Source: Chloroflexota bacterium
Lineage (GTDB): Bacteria; Chloroflexota; Anaerolineae; UBA4142
Assembly (NCBI GenBank): GCA_016219275.1
Contig: JACRBM010000056.1
Location: 1 to 64,000 of the forward strand
DNA length: 64,000 nucleotides
Reading direction: 5' to 3'
Shown here: positions 38,535 to 48,339 of the stretch, piece by piece
Numbering within the stretch: position 1 is the first letter of the stretch
How the letters are laid out: every line of letters starts with the position of its first letter
The notes under the pieces: model-generated
The model's database searches: none
Seen by the model: the letters and a program-made list of their open reading frames with translations, nothing else
What the model was told of the DNA's origin: nothing
Program-made: the position numbers and the translations under genes

Positions 38535-40967
38535 ATGGCTGAGAAAAAATCTGCACGCGCAAAAACAAAAGAAGAACCGAAACCACCCAAGCCCGTCTTT
38601 CGTCTCGACGCCGATCGTTGGGAAGAGATTGGCGCGATTGGCGTGTTCATCCTCGCGTTGCTCACGTTCGCCGGCGCGCTGAACTTGAGCGGTGGATTCC
38701 TGGTCGAGTTGTGGGTTGGCACCTTGCGGACTCTGCTCGGCTGGGGCGTGTACTTTACGCCGTTCATTTTGATCGCGTTAAGCATCTGGATGTTTCTCGA
38801 CGCGATTGATCATACCTGGAATATCGGCTGGGAACGTCCGCTGGGCGTGGGCGTGCTTTACGTGTTCGTGCTCGCGGTATTGCATTGGGCGGTCGCGTTC
38901 GACAATCCGATGAAAGAGCCGCGCGCGTTTGCCGGCGGCGGAATGCTTGGCTGGACGATTGCGTCGCTCCTCATCTCCGCGCTCGGCGCGATTGGCGCGG
39001 CGTTGGCAATGACCGCGTCTATCGGCGTGGCGCTGATTCTCCTTTTTAACATTTCGCTCCCCGAACTGGGTCGCCGCATTTTGTACGTCGCGCGCATCAT
39101 TCCCCATTTGCCGCAAGAGTTGAGTCGCAGACCGGCGGAACCGCGAGCGACGCAACCGCCGCTCCCGACGATCAGTCCGCGCCCGCGTCCCTCCGCGCCG
39201 TTTGTCACGCCGCGCGACCTGGAACCGCGACGCGAATCACCCGCGCCGGTCGAGCCGCCCGCGCCGCCGCGCGGTCCCGTCGCCGCGCGCATCATTGGCG
39301 GCAACGCGCCTGCCGAACCGGTTCCACCCGCGATTGCCGCGTCCGACGCGCCCACGCCGATCATTCAACGCGAGTGGCGTTTGCCGGAGTGGAGCGGGAT
39401 GCTCGAAGAGAGCATCGAGTCCGACATGAACCAGCACGAGATTCGCGAACGCGTGCATCGCATCGAAGAGACCTTGCAACATTTCGGCGTGCCCGCCAAA
39501 GTGATTGAAGTGAACCAGGGTCCGACGATCACACAGTTCGGCGTCGAGCCAGGATTCGTCGAGCAAAAAGGTGTGGACGGCAAAGTGCATCGCGTCAAGG
39601 TCAAGGTCAGTCGCATCAGCGCGTTGCAACACGATCTCGAACTCGCACTTGCCGCCGCGCCGATTCGCATCGAAGCGCCGGTGCCAGGTCGCAGCGTCGT
39701 CGGCATCGAAGTGCCGAACTCGCAGATTGCGCGCGTCAGTTTGCGCGGCGTGATGGAATCGGACGTGTTCAAGAATCTCGAAAAGAAAACCAAGTTGCGG
39801 ATCGCGCTGGGTCAAGATGTGGCGGGACAACCAGTGTGCGCGAATCTCGAATCCATGCCACACTTGCTCATCGCCGGCGCGACCGGTTCCGGTAAATCCG
39901 TTTGTGTAAACGCGGTCATCGCCGGGTTGCTGTGCACGACCACGCCTGCCGATGTGCGCTTTGTGATGGTAGACCCCAAGCGCGTCGAGTTGGTGAACTT
40001 TAACGGCATTCCGCATCTGCTCTTGCCGGTCGTCGTCGAGATGGATCAAGCGGTTGCCGCGCTCGAAAACACCGTCAAGGAAATGGATCGTCGCTTCAAG
40101 TTGTTCCAGAGCAGAGGCGCGCGCAACATCGAAATTTATAATCAGATTGTCGAAGGCAAACCAGACGAAGAAAAACTGCCGTTCCTCATCGTCATCGTGG
40201 ACGAGCTCGCGGACTTGATGATGGTCGCTCCCGATCAAGTCGAGCACACGATCACGCGGCTCGCGCAGATGGCGCGCGCGACGGGCATTCACTTGATTCT
40301 CGCGACGCAACGTCCATCGGTGGACGTGGTGACCGGGTTGATCAAGGCGAACTTTCCCTCGCGTATTTCGTTCGCGGTGACGAGCCAGATTGATTCGCGC
40401 GTCGTGCTCGACACGCCCGGCGCGGAAAAATTACTGGGTCGCGGCGATATGTTGTACATGGCGAGCGACTCGTCCAAGTTGGTGCGCTTGCAAGGATGCT
40501 TTGTCTCCGACCGCGAACTCGAAAAATTAGTTTCCTTTTGGAAGGATTTCACGCCGCCGCCGTTGCCGACATCGCCAACGACTACTCCCAGTGAAGGGTA
40601 CGAGCAGGTCACGTTGTGGGGCGAGGTCGCGCCCAAACCAAAGACGCCCTCCGGCGATGACGATTTGTTGCCGCAGGCGATGGACGTGTTACAACAAAAT
40701 AATCGCGCGTCCATTTCGTTATTGCAGCGCAAACTACGTATCGGCTATTCGCGCGCCGCGCGCTTGATGGAACTGCTCGAAGAAAAAGGATTTGTGGGAC
40801 CGGACGAAGGTCCGACGAAAGGTCGTTCGGTGCGCGCGCCCGACACGAATGAATCGCTGCCACGCGCGCAAAAAACCACGCCCGCCTCGCGTCGCACGTT
40901 TGAAGAGGAAAACGATCCGTTCGCCGATTTCACGGAGGAAGACTGGGAGGAGTTGGACAAGGGCTGA
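38535..40967 (+). CDS. ftsK: DNA translocase FtsK/SpoIIIE
   Basis: 810 aa. Four N-terminal membrane helices (about 30-175), a Pro-rich linker (about 200-280), then the alpha/beta motor: PHLLIAGATGSGKSVCVNAV (Walker A), PFLIVIVDELADLMMVA (Walker B), ATQRPSVDVVTGLIKANFPSRI. The C-terminal gamma winged helix is present (LPQAMDVLQQNNRASISLLQRKLRIGYSRAARLMELLEEKGF). It is a hexameric ATP-driven pump that segregates chromosome termini at the septum. Single gene. Confidence 0.95.
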   Translation: MAEKKSARAKTKEEPKPPKPVFRLDADRWEEIGAIGVFILALLTFAGALNLSGGFLVELWVGTLRTLLGWGVYFTPFILIALSIWMFLDAIDHTWNIGWERPLGVGVLYVFVLAVLHWAVAFDNPMKEPRAFAGGGMLGWTIASLLISALGAIGAALAMTASIGVALILLFNISLPELGRRILYVARIIPHLPQELSRRPAEPRATQPPLPTISPRPRPSAPFVTPRDLEPRRESPAPVEPPAPPRGPVAARIIGGNAPAEPVPPAIAASDAPTPIIQREWRLPEWSGMLEESIESDMNQHEIRERVHRIEETLQHFGVPAKVIEVNQGPTITQFGVEPGFVEQKGVDGKVHRVKVKVSRISALQHDLELALAAAPIRIEAPVPGRSVVGIEVPNSQIARVSLRGVMESDVFKNLEKKTKLRIALGQDVAGQPVCANLESMPHLLIAGATGSGKSVCVNAVIAGLLCTTTPADVRFVMVDPKRVELVNFNGIPHLLLPVVVEMDQAVAALENTVKEMDRRFKLFQSRGARNIEIYNQIVEGKPDEEKLPFLIVIVDELADLMMVAPDQVEHTITRLAQMARATGIHLILATQRPSVDVVTGLIKANFPSRISFAVTSQIDSRVVLDTPGAEKLLGRGDMLYMASDSSKLVRLQGCFVSDRELEKLVSFWKDFTPPPLPTSPTTTPSEGYEQVTLWGEVAPKPKTPSGDDDLLPQAMDVLQQNNRASISLLQRKLRIGYSRAARLMELLEEKGFVGPDEGPTKGRSVRAPDTNESLPRAQKTTPASRRTFEEENDPFADFTEEDWEELDKG

Positions 40968-41149
40968 CCCGGCGCCTCGACTAATTTTTGTGCTATTTCA
41001 AAAATTGTGTTATAGTTTTTGCCGCGCTCCAATTCAGCGCGCTGCTCAGCCCGCAGAGAAGCGGAACGCCGAAGCCATCGCACGTGTCGGTGTCCCGAGA
41101 TCACTCTGCGGTTCGATTTTATTGGAATTAAAATTCAAGGAGCTAATTG

Positions 41150-42721
41150 ATGAAAACCCGCGTCTTGGTTTTACTTGCGCTCGCATCGCTCGCGCTCATC
41201 GCCGTGGCGTGTGGATCGCCAACCCCGACGCCAAAGCCACTTGCTTCGCCAACCGCGTTGCCCACCTTCGCTCCGACGGCAACGCCGCTACCGCCGACCA
41301 TCACCCCGACGGCGACGCCCACACCAGTGCCATTGTCGTTGAACGTCCTCAAAAATGCCGAGTACCCAAGCGAGTATCCCGCGAACAAAAAAGCAAAATT
41401 AGTTGATGGCGCGTACGAAGAAAAGCAAGCCAAGACCAACGCCAAAACGACGATGAAGATGCTCGACGTATTTGCGACGGGCGACTTGAATGGCGATGGA
41501 GTGCCGGACGCGGCAGTCGTAATCGCAACGAACACCGGCGGCACTGGCGTCTTTCACGATTTGTACGCGGTCGTCAATGAGCGCGGCACGCCCAAGCCGG
41601 TCGCATCGTTCGCGTTGGGTGATCGCGTTCAGCTCAAAGCCGCGGCGATTCAAGGCAGCGAGGTCGCGCTCGATCTGATCGTGCATGGTCCCAAAGACCC
41701 GCTGTGTTGCCCGACGCTTGCGGCGACGCGCAGTTATCGTTTGCAAGGCGACCAAATTATTTCGACAACACCGGTAACACCTACTCCAGTCGCCGCCGCA
41801 GCGCCATCACGTGCCGCCACCACACCCATCGCGCGCGCGACCGCAACCGCAACGCGTCCGCCTGCGCCCAAAGGGTTCATCCTGTTTCAGTTCAACGATA
41901 ACGGAGTGGATCGCGTTTCGACTGTAGATGTGCAAACGAAAACCGTCCGACCATTTTACGACGTCGGTCCGGTGTTGGATATTGTCAACACCAACGCCGC
42001 GATGATGGCATGGTCGCCGGACAATAGCAAGATTGCGTACATCGCGACGCGCGGTCTCGGCGAGACGAATGCGTTGCGCGTCTACGACCCGCGGCTCGAC
42101 ACGCATACGGGATTGTATTCCGCACCCGCCGGCGGCGGTCTGTCCAGTCCAACGTGGTCGCCCGACGGCAAGCAAATCGCGTTCGTCCGACTCGCGGCAG
42201 ACAAAAGAGGATGGAACGTGCTGATCGTGAACGCGGACGGTACGCCGTGTTCGTCCGACAAGCAACAATGGTGTGATGTCAAAAGCAATTCCCAGGGCGA
42301 GCAATTCCGCGGTGGTTTGAGCTGGTCGTCGAAAGGGCAACTCGCGCTCGGCTTGGTCACGACCGGGGAAAATGATATCTACGTGCTCAACCCCGATGGC
42401 GGCGGCTTCCGCAACATCACGAACAACCCCGCCGACGATTCGACCCCGGCGTTTAGCCCCGACGGCAAATTGATCGCGTTCACTTCTAAACGCGATGGTC
42501 GAGCGCAAATCTATGTGATGAACGCGGATGGTTCCGGCGTTCGGCGCGTGAGCCAGAGTACCGTGCCAGACTTTTCACCGTCCTGGTCGCCCGATGGCAA
42601 CTGGCTTGCATTCGCGTCCACGCGCAACAACTCGACGAATATCTTTATGATGGATTTGCGCGGCGGGAATGTAACCCAGTTAACGTCAAGCCCCGGACAA
42701 CATCCGGTATGGTCGCGTTAG
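41150..42721 (+). CDS. TolB-like beta-propeller lipoprotein
   Basis: 523 aa; start at ATG 41150 with AAGGAG 8 bases upstream. Lipobox LIAVACG puts the lipidated Cys at about 22. A Thr/Pro/Ala-rich linker (TPTPKPLASPTALPTFAPTA) follows, then a middle domain of unknown type (about 65-220), a second Thr/Ala/Pro spacer and a C-terminal propeller of PD40/WD40-like repeats (MAWSPDNSKIAYIATRG, TPAFSPDGKLIAFTSKRDGRAQIYVMNADGSG, SPSWSPDGNWLAFASTRN). Surface-anchored binding protein; ligand unknown. A shorter paralogue follows. Confidence 0.85.
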   Translation: MKTRVLVLLALASLALIAVACGSPTPTPKPLASPTALPTFAPTATPLPPTITPTATPTPVPLSLNVLKNAEYPSEYPANKKAKLVDGAYEEKQAKTNAKTTMKMLDVFATGDLNGDGVPDAAVVIATNTGGTGVFHDLYAVVNERGTPKPVASFALGDRVQLKAAAIQGSEVALDLIVHGPKDPLCCPTLAATRSYRLQGDQIISTTPVTPTPVAAAAPSRAATTPIARATATATRPPAPKGFILFQFNDNGVDRVSTVDVQTKTVRPFYDVGPVLDIVNTNAAMMAWSPDNSKIAYIATRGLGETNALRVYDPRLDTHTGLYSAPAGGGLSSPTWSPDGKQIAFVRLAADKRGWNVLIVNADGTPCSSDKQQWCDVKSNSQGEQFRGGLSWSSKGQLALGLVTTGENDIYVLNPDGGGFRNITNNPADDSTPAFSPDGKLIAFTSKRDGRAQIYVMNADGSGVRRVSQSTVPDFSPSWSPDGNWLAFASTRNNSTNIFMMDLRGGNVTQLTSSPGQHPVWSR

Positions 42722-42756
42722 CAGTCGAGACGATTTTGTGATTTCGACAAATTTGG

Positions 42757-42762
42757 TATAAT
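42757..42762 (+). promoter_or_regulatory. -10 box of second TolB-like gene
   Basis: TATAAT 33 bases before the ATG at 42796, within GGTATAATG; the -35 is not clear. It suggests separate transcription from the first paralogue. Confidence 0.45.
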
Positions 42763-42795
42763 GCGGTTCGCATCTGTGAATGGAAAGGATGGACG

Positions 42796-43917
42796 ATGAA
42801 AACACGTTTCGTTTTGACGACCCTCGCTCTCGTGGCAGTGGTTTGGTTAGCGACCGCCTGCGGCGCGCCGCCCACGCCGACGCCGATTCCTTCGCCTACG
42901 CTCGCGCCATTGCCAACCGCGTTACCGCCGACCGCGACACGCGTCGTGCCGACGAGTACGCCCACGCGCGCGGCAACCGCGACGACCGCGCCGCCAACGG
43001 CGACGTCACTCCCGCCCACACGCACGCCAGTCCCGGTCGGATCGGTGCCGACCGTACCGCCCCAACCCACCGCGCGCCCGGTGTCGCCGCCGACCGGCAC
43101 GATCGTGTATCATGCGATCACAGATGCTCAGAGCCGACTGTTCCATGTTGACCCGAACTCTGGCGCGGTGACGCCCTACCTCTCCGCCGGTTCCGGGATG
43201 GACTTGACGTTGGATAATTTTGGCACGAACGCGCGCCTCGGCGAATTCTCGACCGGGAACGCCAAATTCGCGTACGTGTTCGCCGCCCAACCCGGCGCGG
43301 TGAATGTGTTGCGTCTGCGCGACACCGCCGGCAATACGCGCGACATTACATCGGACATCGGTCTCTCCAGTCCATCGTGGTCGCCCGATTTCAAACGCCT
43401 CGCGATGATTCGTCAAGCGACGAATGGTTGGTTTATCAGTATGATTGACGAAGACGGCAAAAATCGCGAGGATGTGCCGATGCCGGCTGAACTTGCCGGC
43501 GCGCAATTCCGCGGCGGCATGTCCTGGTCGAAAACTAACTTGATGGTCTTTGCTGCGAACACGAGCGGGGCGAGCGACATTTTCACCAACTATCCGGACG
43601 GCAAGCAATTGCGCCGGCTGACCGATCATCCGGCGGACGACACGACGCCCGTGTTCAGCCCGGACGGTAAACTGATCGCGTTCACCTCGACGCGCGATGG
43701 TCGCGGCCAAATCTACGTGATGAACGCCGATGGCAGTGGCTTGCGTCGTGTGCGACCCAGCACCAGCAACGATTTCTCGCCGACCTGGTCGCCGGATGGC
43801 AACTGGATCGCGTTCGCCTCGAACAACAATTCGGGGACGAGCATTTTCATTATGGACATCAACGGCGCGCATGTGCGCCAACTGGCTGGGGGCGATCACC
43901 CAGTTTGGACACGCTAG
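42796..43917 (+). CDS. TolB-like beta-propeller lipoprotein (paralogue)
   Basis: 373 aa with lipobox LATACGA and an 80-residue Thr/Pro linker. The propeller repeats are near-identical in pattern to the previous protein (TPVFSPDGKLIAFTSTRDGRGQIYVMNADGSG, SPTWSPDGNWIAFASNNNSGTSIFIMDI), which shows a tandem duplication in which this copy lacks the middle domain. The AAAGGATGG leader precedes the ATG. A strong terminator follows. Confidence 0.85.
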   Translation: MKTRFVLTTLALVAVVWLATACGAPPTPTPIPSPTLAPLPTALPPTATRVVPTSTPTRAATATTAPPTATSLPPTRTPVPVGSVPTVPPQPTARPVSPPTGTIVYHAITDAQSRLFHVDPNSGAVTPYLSAGSGMDLTLDNFGTNARLGEFSTGNAKFAYVFAAQPGAVNVLRLRDTAGNTRDITSDIGLSSPSWSPDFKRLAMIRQATNGWFISMIDEDGKNREDVPMPAELAGAQFRGGMSWSKTNLMVFAANTSGASDIFTNYPDGKQLRRLTDHPADDTTPVFSPDGKLIAFTSTRDGRGQIYVMNADGSGLRRVRPSTSNDFSPTWSPDGNWIAFASNNNSGTSIFIMDINGAHVRQLAGGDHPVWTR

Positions 43918-43923
43918 AAATCC

Positions 43924-43960
43924 CAGGGGCAGGTCAGCAAGACCTGCCCCTGAGTTTTTT
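43924..43960 (+). terminator. Intrinsic terminator
   Basis: CAGGGGCAGGTC, loop AGCAA, GACCTGCCCCTG, then AGTTTTTT. It lies between convergent genes. Confidence 0.9.
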
Positions 43961-43974
43961 CCCGGCATCCATCT

Positions 43975-46900
43975 TCATCCGCGCAAAATTTCCGCGCTGA
44001 CCTCTTCAAGTTGGCGCGCGCGCCCGCGTGCTTGCGCGGCAGTGAAGGCGGTGCTTTTCAGACGCGGCGCAATCGCGCCCAGCAAACTCTGTGCGCGATC
44101 ACGCGCTTCCTGTTCGCTGCTTGCATGCGCGGCGACCAAGGCAATGATTTCGACGGCTCCTGCGCTGTTTCCTTCGGCGTGCCACAACGCGCCGAACTCG
44201 GCGCACACGAGTAACGCGAGCGGAACGGCGTTGATCGCGACGGCGGTGTCCAGCGCATCGCGCAAATGTTGCCGCGCCTCCGCATAATCGCCGAGCGCGC
44301 ACGCCACCGCGCCGAGACGCAGGAGAGTGAAACCGGCGATGATCCCGCGGTGTGAATCCGCGCTGCCCATGCTCAAACTTTGCCGCAAGAATTGCCGCGC
44401 CTCCGCGCAATGTCCTTCACGAAAAGCCAGCGCGCCCAGGTTATTCAACGCGGTCTGCGCGCCGCGTTGGTCGTCGAGCGATTGGTAAATCGCCAGACTT
44501 TCCTGATGAAATTCTCGCGCAAGCGCGAAATCCTTTTGCTCCCGCGCGATAATTCCCAGGTTGTCGAGCGTATTGGCGATACTTCTCTGGTCGCCCAATT
44601 GCCGCTTGATCGTCAAACATTCCTCGAACACTTGACGCGCCTCCGCGTATTCGCCGCGCGCCAGCGTGACCGCGCCGAGATTGTTCAACGCCACCGACAA
44701 CATACGCAGATTGCCGCCCGCGCGCGTCAATGCCACGCTCTCTTGCATAAACTGTTTGGCTTCGCCGAGATTCCCCAACCGATAGGTGATGTGACCCAGG
44801 TTATTGACCGCGCGCGCGAATTCGGTCTGCGCGTCCGTATCGCGCAAAATAGTCAAGCACGTATATCCGACCGCGCGCGCCTCCGCGTAGCGATCGAGGC
44901 GAATCAGAAAACTCATTTGGGGAATGAGCAATTTGGCATAGAGTTTCTGCTGGGCAGGTTCGCTTGCGCCGGCAAACGCCGCGGCGGCTTGCTGAAAGGC
45001 GGCAAGCCCTTCTTGGAACCGACTTTTGATTTCGTAGAAATATCCGAGACTCACGAAACTGGACTCGACCCAGTCCGCGCGTCGCCGCGCGATCATCCAC
45101 TGCCACGCGGCATTCACGTTATCCATTTCGCCGCCGACCTGGTTCAGCGCGTCTTTTTGGTTCGCGCCTTGGATCGGCGCGGCGAGTTGCGCCAAGAACG
45201 TCGCCAAGTACTCGCCATGCCGATCACGCACCGCTGCTTCCGCGTCAACCGACGCACCCAGCTTCTCCGCCGCGTATTCTCGCACAACTTGGTGCAGCCC
45301 GTATCGCCCCGCGCTGCTTCGCACGAGTGACTGGTCTACGAGCGCGGTCAGGGTCGTCAGCGACGCGCCCGCCACCCACTCCGCCGCCTCGCGCGTGAAT
45401 CCACCCCGAAACACGGACAGACGCGCCATCACCGCGCGTTCGTGCTCGGACAACAAACGCCACGAGTAATCGAACACCGCCCGCAAACTGCGTTGTCGTT
45501 CGGGTACATCGCGTGCAGTCGTCGCGAGAAACGCATACCCGCGCGCGATCGCGTGCGCGATGTCATCGCAGGTGTGCGTTTGCGTCCACGCCGCCGCCAG
45601 TTCGATCCCCAGCGGCAACCCCTCGACCAGTTGGCACACGCGCGCGACGCTCGTCCACAGCGCGTCGCTCGTTTCCAAATCCCCGCGCACCTGGCGCGCG
45701 CGTTCGACGAACAATTCCACCGCCGCCCATTTTCGATTTTGGATTTCTATTGGCGCGGTTGTGTCCGACCGAAAATCCGGATAGTCAAGCCCTTCAATCG
45801 CGATCAGCCACTCGGCGCGCACATTCAATCGCTCGCGCGACGTAATGAGTAGTTTCACGTGCGGCGCGTCACTTTGCAACTGGGCTAGCCAGGTCGCCGC
45901 GTCGAGCAAATGCTCGAAATTGTCGAGAACGAAGAGCGTCTCTTTTTCGCGCAGGAAATTGGCGAGTTGCGTTTTGGGGTCTTGCTTGCCGGTGAAAGTA
46001 AAACCACACGTGTCTGCCATCGCGGCGACCAACCGGTCGGGCGAATTCACTCCCGCGAGTGGAACGAAAAACACGCCATAGAGAAACGCGCCGATTTTCA
46101 ACGCGCGTTCCGCCGCTTCAAGCGCGAGTCGTGTTTTGCCAACACCGCCCGTGCCGAGGAGCGTGAGCAACCGGCAATCGCGCTGGAGCAAACGCGTCTC
46201 GATGTTGGCAAGTTCTTTTGTGCGACCGATGAATGAGGTGGGTTGCGCGGGCAAGTTATGACGCGTGGCATCCCCCGCCGCGCGAATGCGTTCGTACAGC
46301 GCGGTCGTTTCCGCCGATGGCTCGACATCCATCTGTTCGCGCAGTTCGCGTTTGCACACTTCGTACTGTTGGAGCGCGACACTGCGTTGACCGGTGCGCG
46401 CGAGCATCAGCATCAAATCGCGATGCGTTTCTTCGCGCCAGGGATCGAGCGCGATCAAACGCGTCGCGTACTCGATGCCGCGCGCGTTATCGCCGCGCGC
46501 GGCATGTTGCGTCACGAGCGCGCTCATCGTTTGAAGCGCGAGGTCGCGCAGGCGCGCGCGTTGCGCGAGCATCCATTCTTCGAACTCGGGCGCATCGCGC
46601 ACGAACACGCCGTCGAGAAAATCGCCGGTGTAGAGTTCGACTGCCGCGCTCAAATCTTGGGCGCGGAGTTTTTGTTCGAACAGCTCGATGTCGAGCGCGT
46701 ACGGCGCGTCGAAATTGAATTCGACGGTATCGCGCGTGATGAGGAGGTGCGGTTCGAGGAGTTTGCGGAGATTCGTGAGGCACTGGCGCAGATTCGTCTT
46801 GGCGTCGGCGTCGCTCATCTCGCCCCACAAAAGCGCGGCGAGGGAATCGCGTGTCGGCGCGCGGCGCGTGATGGCGAGGTACGCGAGGAGCGCGGGCGCT

Positions 46901-46986
46901 TTGTTCGAGTAAAAGCCAGTGATCGGCTTGCCGTCGAACGTGACGCGCAATCCACCAAAAAGCCGAATCTGCAAAGTTGCTAGCAT
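43975..46986 (-). CDS. SARP-type transcriptional regulator with ATPase and TPR domains
   Basis: 1003 aa from the ATG at 46986. N-terminal winged helix (LQIRLFGGLRVTFDGKPITGF) and BTAD helices (about 95-245) are those of SARP/AfsR activators. An NB-ARC-like ATPase follows (LTLLGTGGVGKTRLALEAAER; ETLFVLDNFEHLLDA), then about ten TPRs (NNLGAVTLARGEYAEARQVFEECL and similar). AfsR-type proteins activate transcription after ligand- or partner-triggered ATPase switching. The leader is a TTGGAAGTTGGAGGG repeat without a ribosome site. IEIQNRK near the middle is encoded by a TTTTCGATTTTGG repeat. Confidence 0.9.
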   Translation of the reverse strand: MLATLQIRLFGGLRVTFDGKPITGFYSNKAPALLAYLAITRRAPTRDSLAALLWGEMSDADAKTNLRQCLTNLRKLLEPHLLITRDTVEFNFDAPYALDIELFEQKLRAQDLSAAVELYTGDFLDGVFVRDAPEFEEWMLAQRARLRDLALQTMSALVTQHAARGDNARGIEYATRLIALDPWREETHRDLMLMLARTGQRSVALQQYEVCKRELREQMDVEPSAETTALYERIRAAGDATRHNLPAQPTSFIGRTKELANIETRLLQRDCRLLTLLGTGGVGKTRLALEAAERALKIGAFLYGVFFVPLAGVNSPDRLVAAMADTCGFTFTGKQDPKTQLANFLREKETLFVLDNFEHLLDAATWLAQLQSDAPHVKLLITSRERLNVRAEWLIAIEGLDYPDFRSDTTAPIEIQNRKWAAVELFVERARQVRGDLETSDALWTSVARVCQLVEGLPLGIELAAAWTQTHTCDDIAHAIARGYAFLATTARDVPERQRSLRAVFDYSWRLLSEHERAVMARLSVFRGGFTREAAEWVAGASLTTLTALVDQSLVRSSAGRYGLHQVVREYAAEKLGASVDAEAAVRDRHGEYLATFLAQLAAPIQGANQKDALNQVGGEMDNVNAAWQWMIARRRADWVESSFVSLGYFYEIKSRFQEGLAAFQQAAAAFAGASEPAQQKLYAKLLIPQMSFLIRLDRYAEARAVGYTCLTILRDTDAQTEFARAVNNLGHITYRLGNLGEAKQFMQESVALTRAGGNLRMLSVALNNLGAVTLARGEYAEARQVFEECLTIKRQLGDQRSIANTLDNLGIIAREQKDFALAREFHQESLAIYQSLDDQRGAQTALNNLGALAFREGHCAEARQFLRQSLSMGSADSHRGIIAGFTLLRLGAVACALGDYAEARQHLRDALDTAVAINAVPLALLVCAEFGALWHAEGNSAGAVEIIALVAAHASSEQEARDRAQSLLGAIAPRLKSTAFTAAQARGRARQLEEVSAEILRG

Positions 46987-47068
46987 TTGGAAATTGGAAG
47001 TTGGAGGGTGGAGGGTGGAAGGTGGAGCCATGTCTAACCTCTAACTTCCAATCTCCAACTTCCAATTA
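46987..47068. repeat. TTGGAAGTTGGAGGG repeat with inverted partner
   Basis: Tandem TTGGAAATTGGAAGTTGG and GGAGGGT units (46987-47025) face CTAACTTCCAATCTCCAACTTCCAAT (47040-47066, outline). Same family as 14370-14502. It occupies the leader of the SARP gene. Confidence 0.7.
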
Positions 47069-47147
47069 CCCGACTCACGATGTACTCACGATGGTTTGTT
47101 AAACTAGGGTCAGAATAACACGAGAGAAAGCGCACGTCAAGAGACTT

Positions 47148-47357
47148 ATGTCCATTCAGTCCAAACCGCGAACGTATCGCTCGTTTCTGCTTCGTTTGTG
47201 GGCGGAAGGCGAGCCGCCCGTCTGGCGATTCAGTCTCGAAGACCCGCACACTGGCGAGCGGATTGGAATGGCGAATCTGGACGCGCTGATCGCGTTCCTA
47301 AAGGAGGCGATGGAGCAAGTCAATCAAAATGAAACGATCAATCATTCGTCTGCATGA
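47148..47357 (+). CDS. Small hypothetical protein
   Basis: 69 aa: PRTYRSFLLRLWAEGEPPVWRFSLEDPHTGERIGMANLDALIAFLKEAME. It reads as a compact alpha-beta domain of a kind often seen in short proteins beside SARP or AfsR-like genes in Chloroflexota. Its function is unknown. It is divergent from the SARP gene and 30 bases before the next gene on its strand, so it may be its neighbour in an operon. Confidence 0.6.
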   Translation: MSIQSKPRTYRSFLLRLWAEGEPPVWRFSLEDPHTGERIGMANLDALIAFLKEAMEQVNQNETINHSSA

Positions 47358-47387
47358 AATCATGATCAAATGGAAGGAGGTATGTTC

Positions 47388-47807
47388 GTGAAAAAGTTAC
47401 AATGGTGGTTTCGCATCGTCGGCGCGTTCTATCTGCTTCTGACGCTGATGAATCTGGGAGTTACGATTTTCGATACCCAACTTCAGATGTACAAAGATTT
47501 GTTGCCGCCACCGCTGACTGGCAACACGCTCGCCGCCCGAGGATTTGCGGACGCGTGGTTCGTTTTCGTGATGGACGTGTTGGGAACCGCGATTTTCTTG
47601 TTGTGGGCATCGCGCAATCCATTGAAGCACATCAGCGTCGTCTGGTTCGCGGTCTTGCTCGAATTCCTTCATGGTGTTGTAGGGGATGCGTACTGGATCA
47701 CGCGAGGATACGACGTGATGAGCTATCTCGTTTTCATCGTCATCCATTTCATCATCATCGTTACCGGCGCGATGTTCGCGCGAGAAGCGTCGGCACAAAC
47801 TGCGTAA
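47388..47807 (+). CDS. Four-helix membrane protein (BphX-like)
   Basis: About 139 aa. An AAGGAGG site at 47374-47380 is 7 bases from the GTG at 47388 but only 1 from the ATG at 47382, so I prefer the GTG. Four membrane segments: VGAFYLLLTLMNLGVTIF, DAWFVFVMDVLGTAIFLLWA, HISVVWFAVLLEFLHGVVG, MSYLVFIVIHFIIIVTGAMF. The layout resembles the BphX family of small membrane proteins with no assigned activity. Confidence 0.7.
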   Translation: MKKLQWWFRIVGAFYLLLTLMNLGVTIFDTQLQMYKDLLPPPLTGNTLAARGFADAWFVFVMDVLGTAIFLLWASRNPLKHISVVWFAVLLEFLHGVVGDAYWITRGYDVMSYLVFIVIHFIIIVTGAMFAREASAQTA

Positions 47808-47826
47808 GGCAAATTTCTAATTTGCC
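47808..47826. repeat. GGCAAATT-TCT-AATTTGCC hairpin
   Basis: Eight-base perfect arms overlapping the stop of the previous gene and preceding an AGGAGG site. Same word as in 51863-51905. Confidence 0.6.
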
Positions 47827-47843
47827 CATCAGGAGGAGTTCAA

Positions 47844-48275
47844 ATGAAACATATCGAAACAAGCATCACCATCAATCGCCCGATTGATCAGGTCTTTACC
47901 TTTGTGACGGATTTTAGCAAAGCCGTCGAGTGGCAAGCCGGGATCGTCGAAGCGCGCATCACGTCGAATGCTCCACGCGGCGTTGGCACCACGTACGTCT
48001 GGGTGCAACAGATTGTCGGTCAAAAGATGGATACGAGCGGCGAGATTACCGCGTGGGATCCGCCACGGCGATACGAATGGAAATCGGTCAATGGTCCCTT
48101 CCCGGTTTCGGGTGGAATTACTTTTCGCGCCGAGGGCAACGGCACAGCTGTGACGCAATATGCCGATGCAGAGCCGGGCGGATTTTTCAAACTCGCCGAG
48201 GGCTTGCTCGTCAAGCAAATCGAGGGACAGTTCGCGCAATCGCTCAAGACGTTGAAAGAGTTACTCGAACAGTAA
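47844..48275 (+). CDS. SRPBCC/polyketide cyclase-like protein
   Basis: 143 aa. Starts MKHIETSITINRPIDQVFTFVTDFSKAVEWQ and continues with GEITAWDPPRRYEWKS and a long C-terminal helix (FFKLAEGLLVKQIEGQFAQSLKTLKELLEQ), the START/SRPBCC helix-grip pattern. Such proteins bind hydrophobic small molecules; ligand unknown. AGGAGG precedes the ATG. Confidence 0.85.
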   Translation: MKHIETSITINRPIDQVFTFVTDFSKAVEWQAGIVEARITSNAPRGVGTTYVWVQQIVGQKMDTSGEITAWDPPRRYEWKSVNGPFPVSGGITFRAEGNGTAVTQYADAEPGGFFKLAEGLLVKQIEGQFAQSLKTLKELLEQ

Positions 48276-48287
48276 ACAACAATTCAA

Positions 48288-48320
48288 AGACCTTCGAGGT
48301 CTGCGAGACCTCGAAGGTCT
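48288..48320. repeat. Perfect 15-bp inverted repeat AGACCTTCGAGGTCT
   Basis: AGACCTTCGAGGTCT, spacer GCG, AGACCTCGAAGGTCT. Each arm is itself nearly palindromic (AGACC...GGTCT), so it can fold as one long or two short hairpins. It lies between the SRPBCC and cytochrome genes. Confidence 0.75.
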
Positions 48321-48339
48321 CACAAAGAAGGAGGGACAT

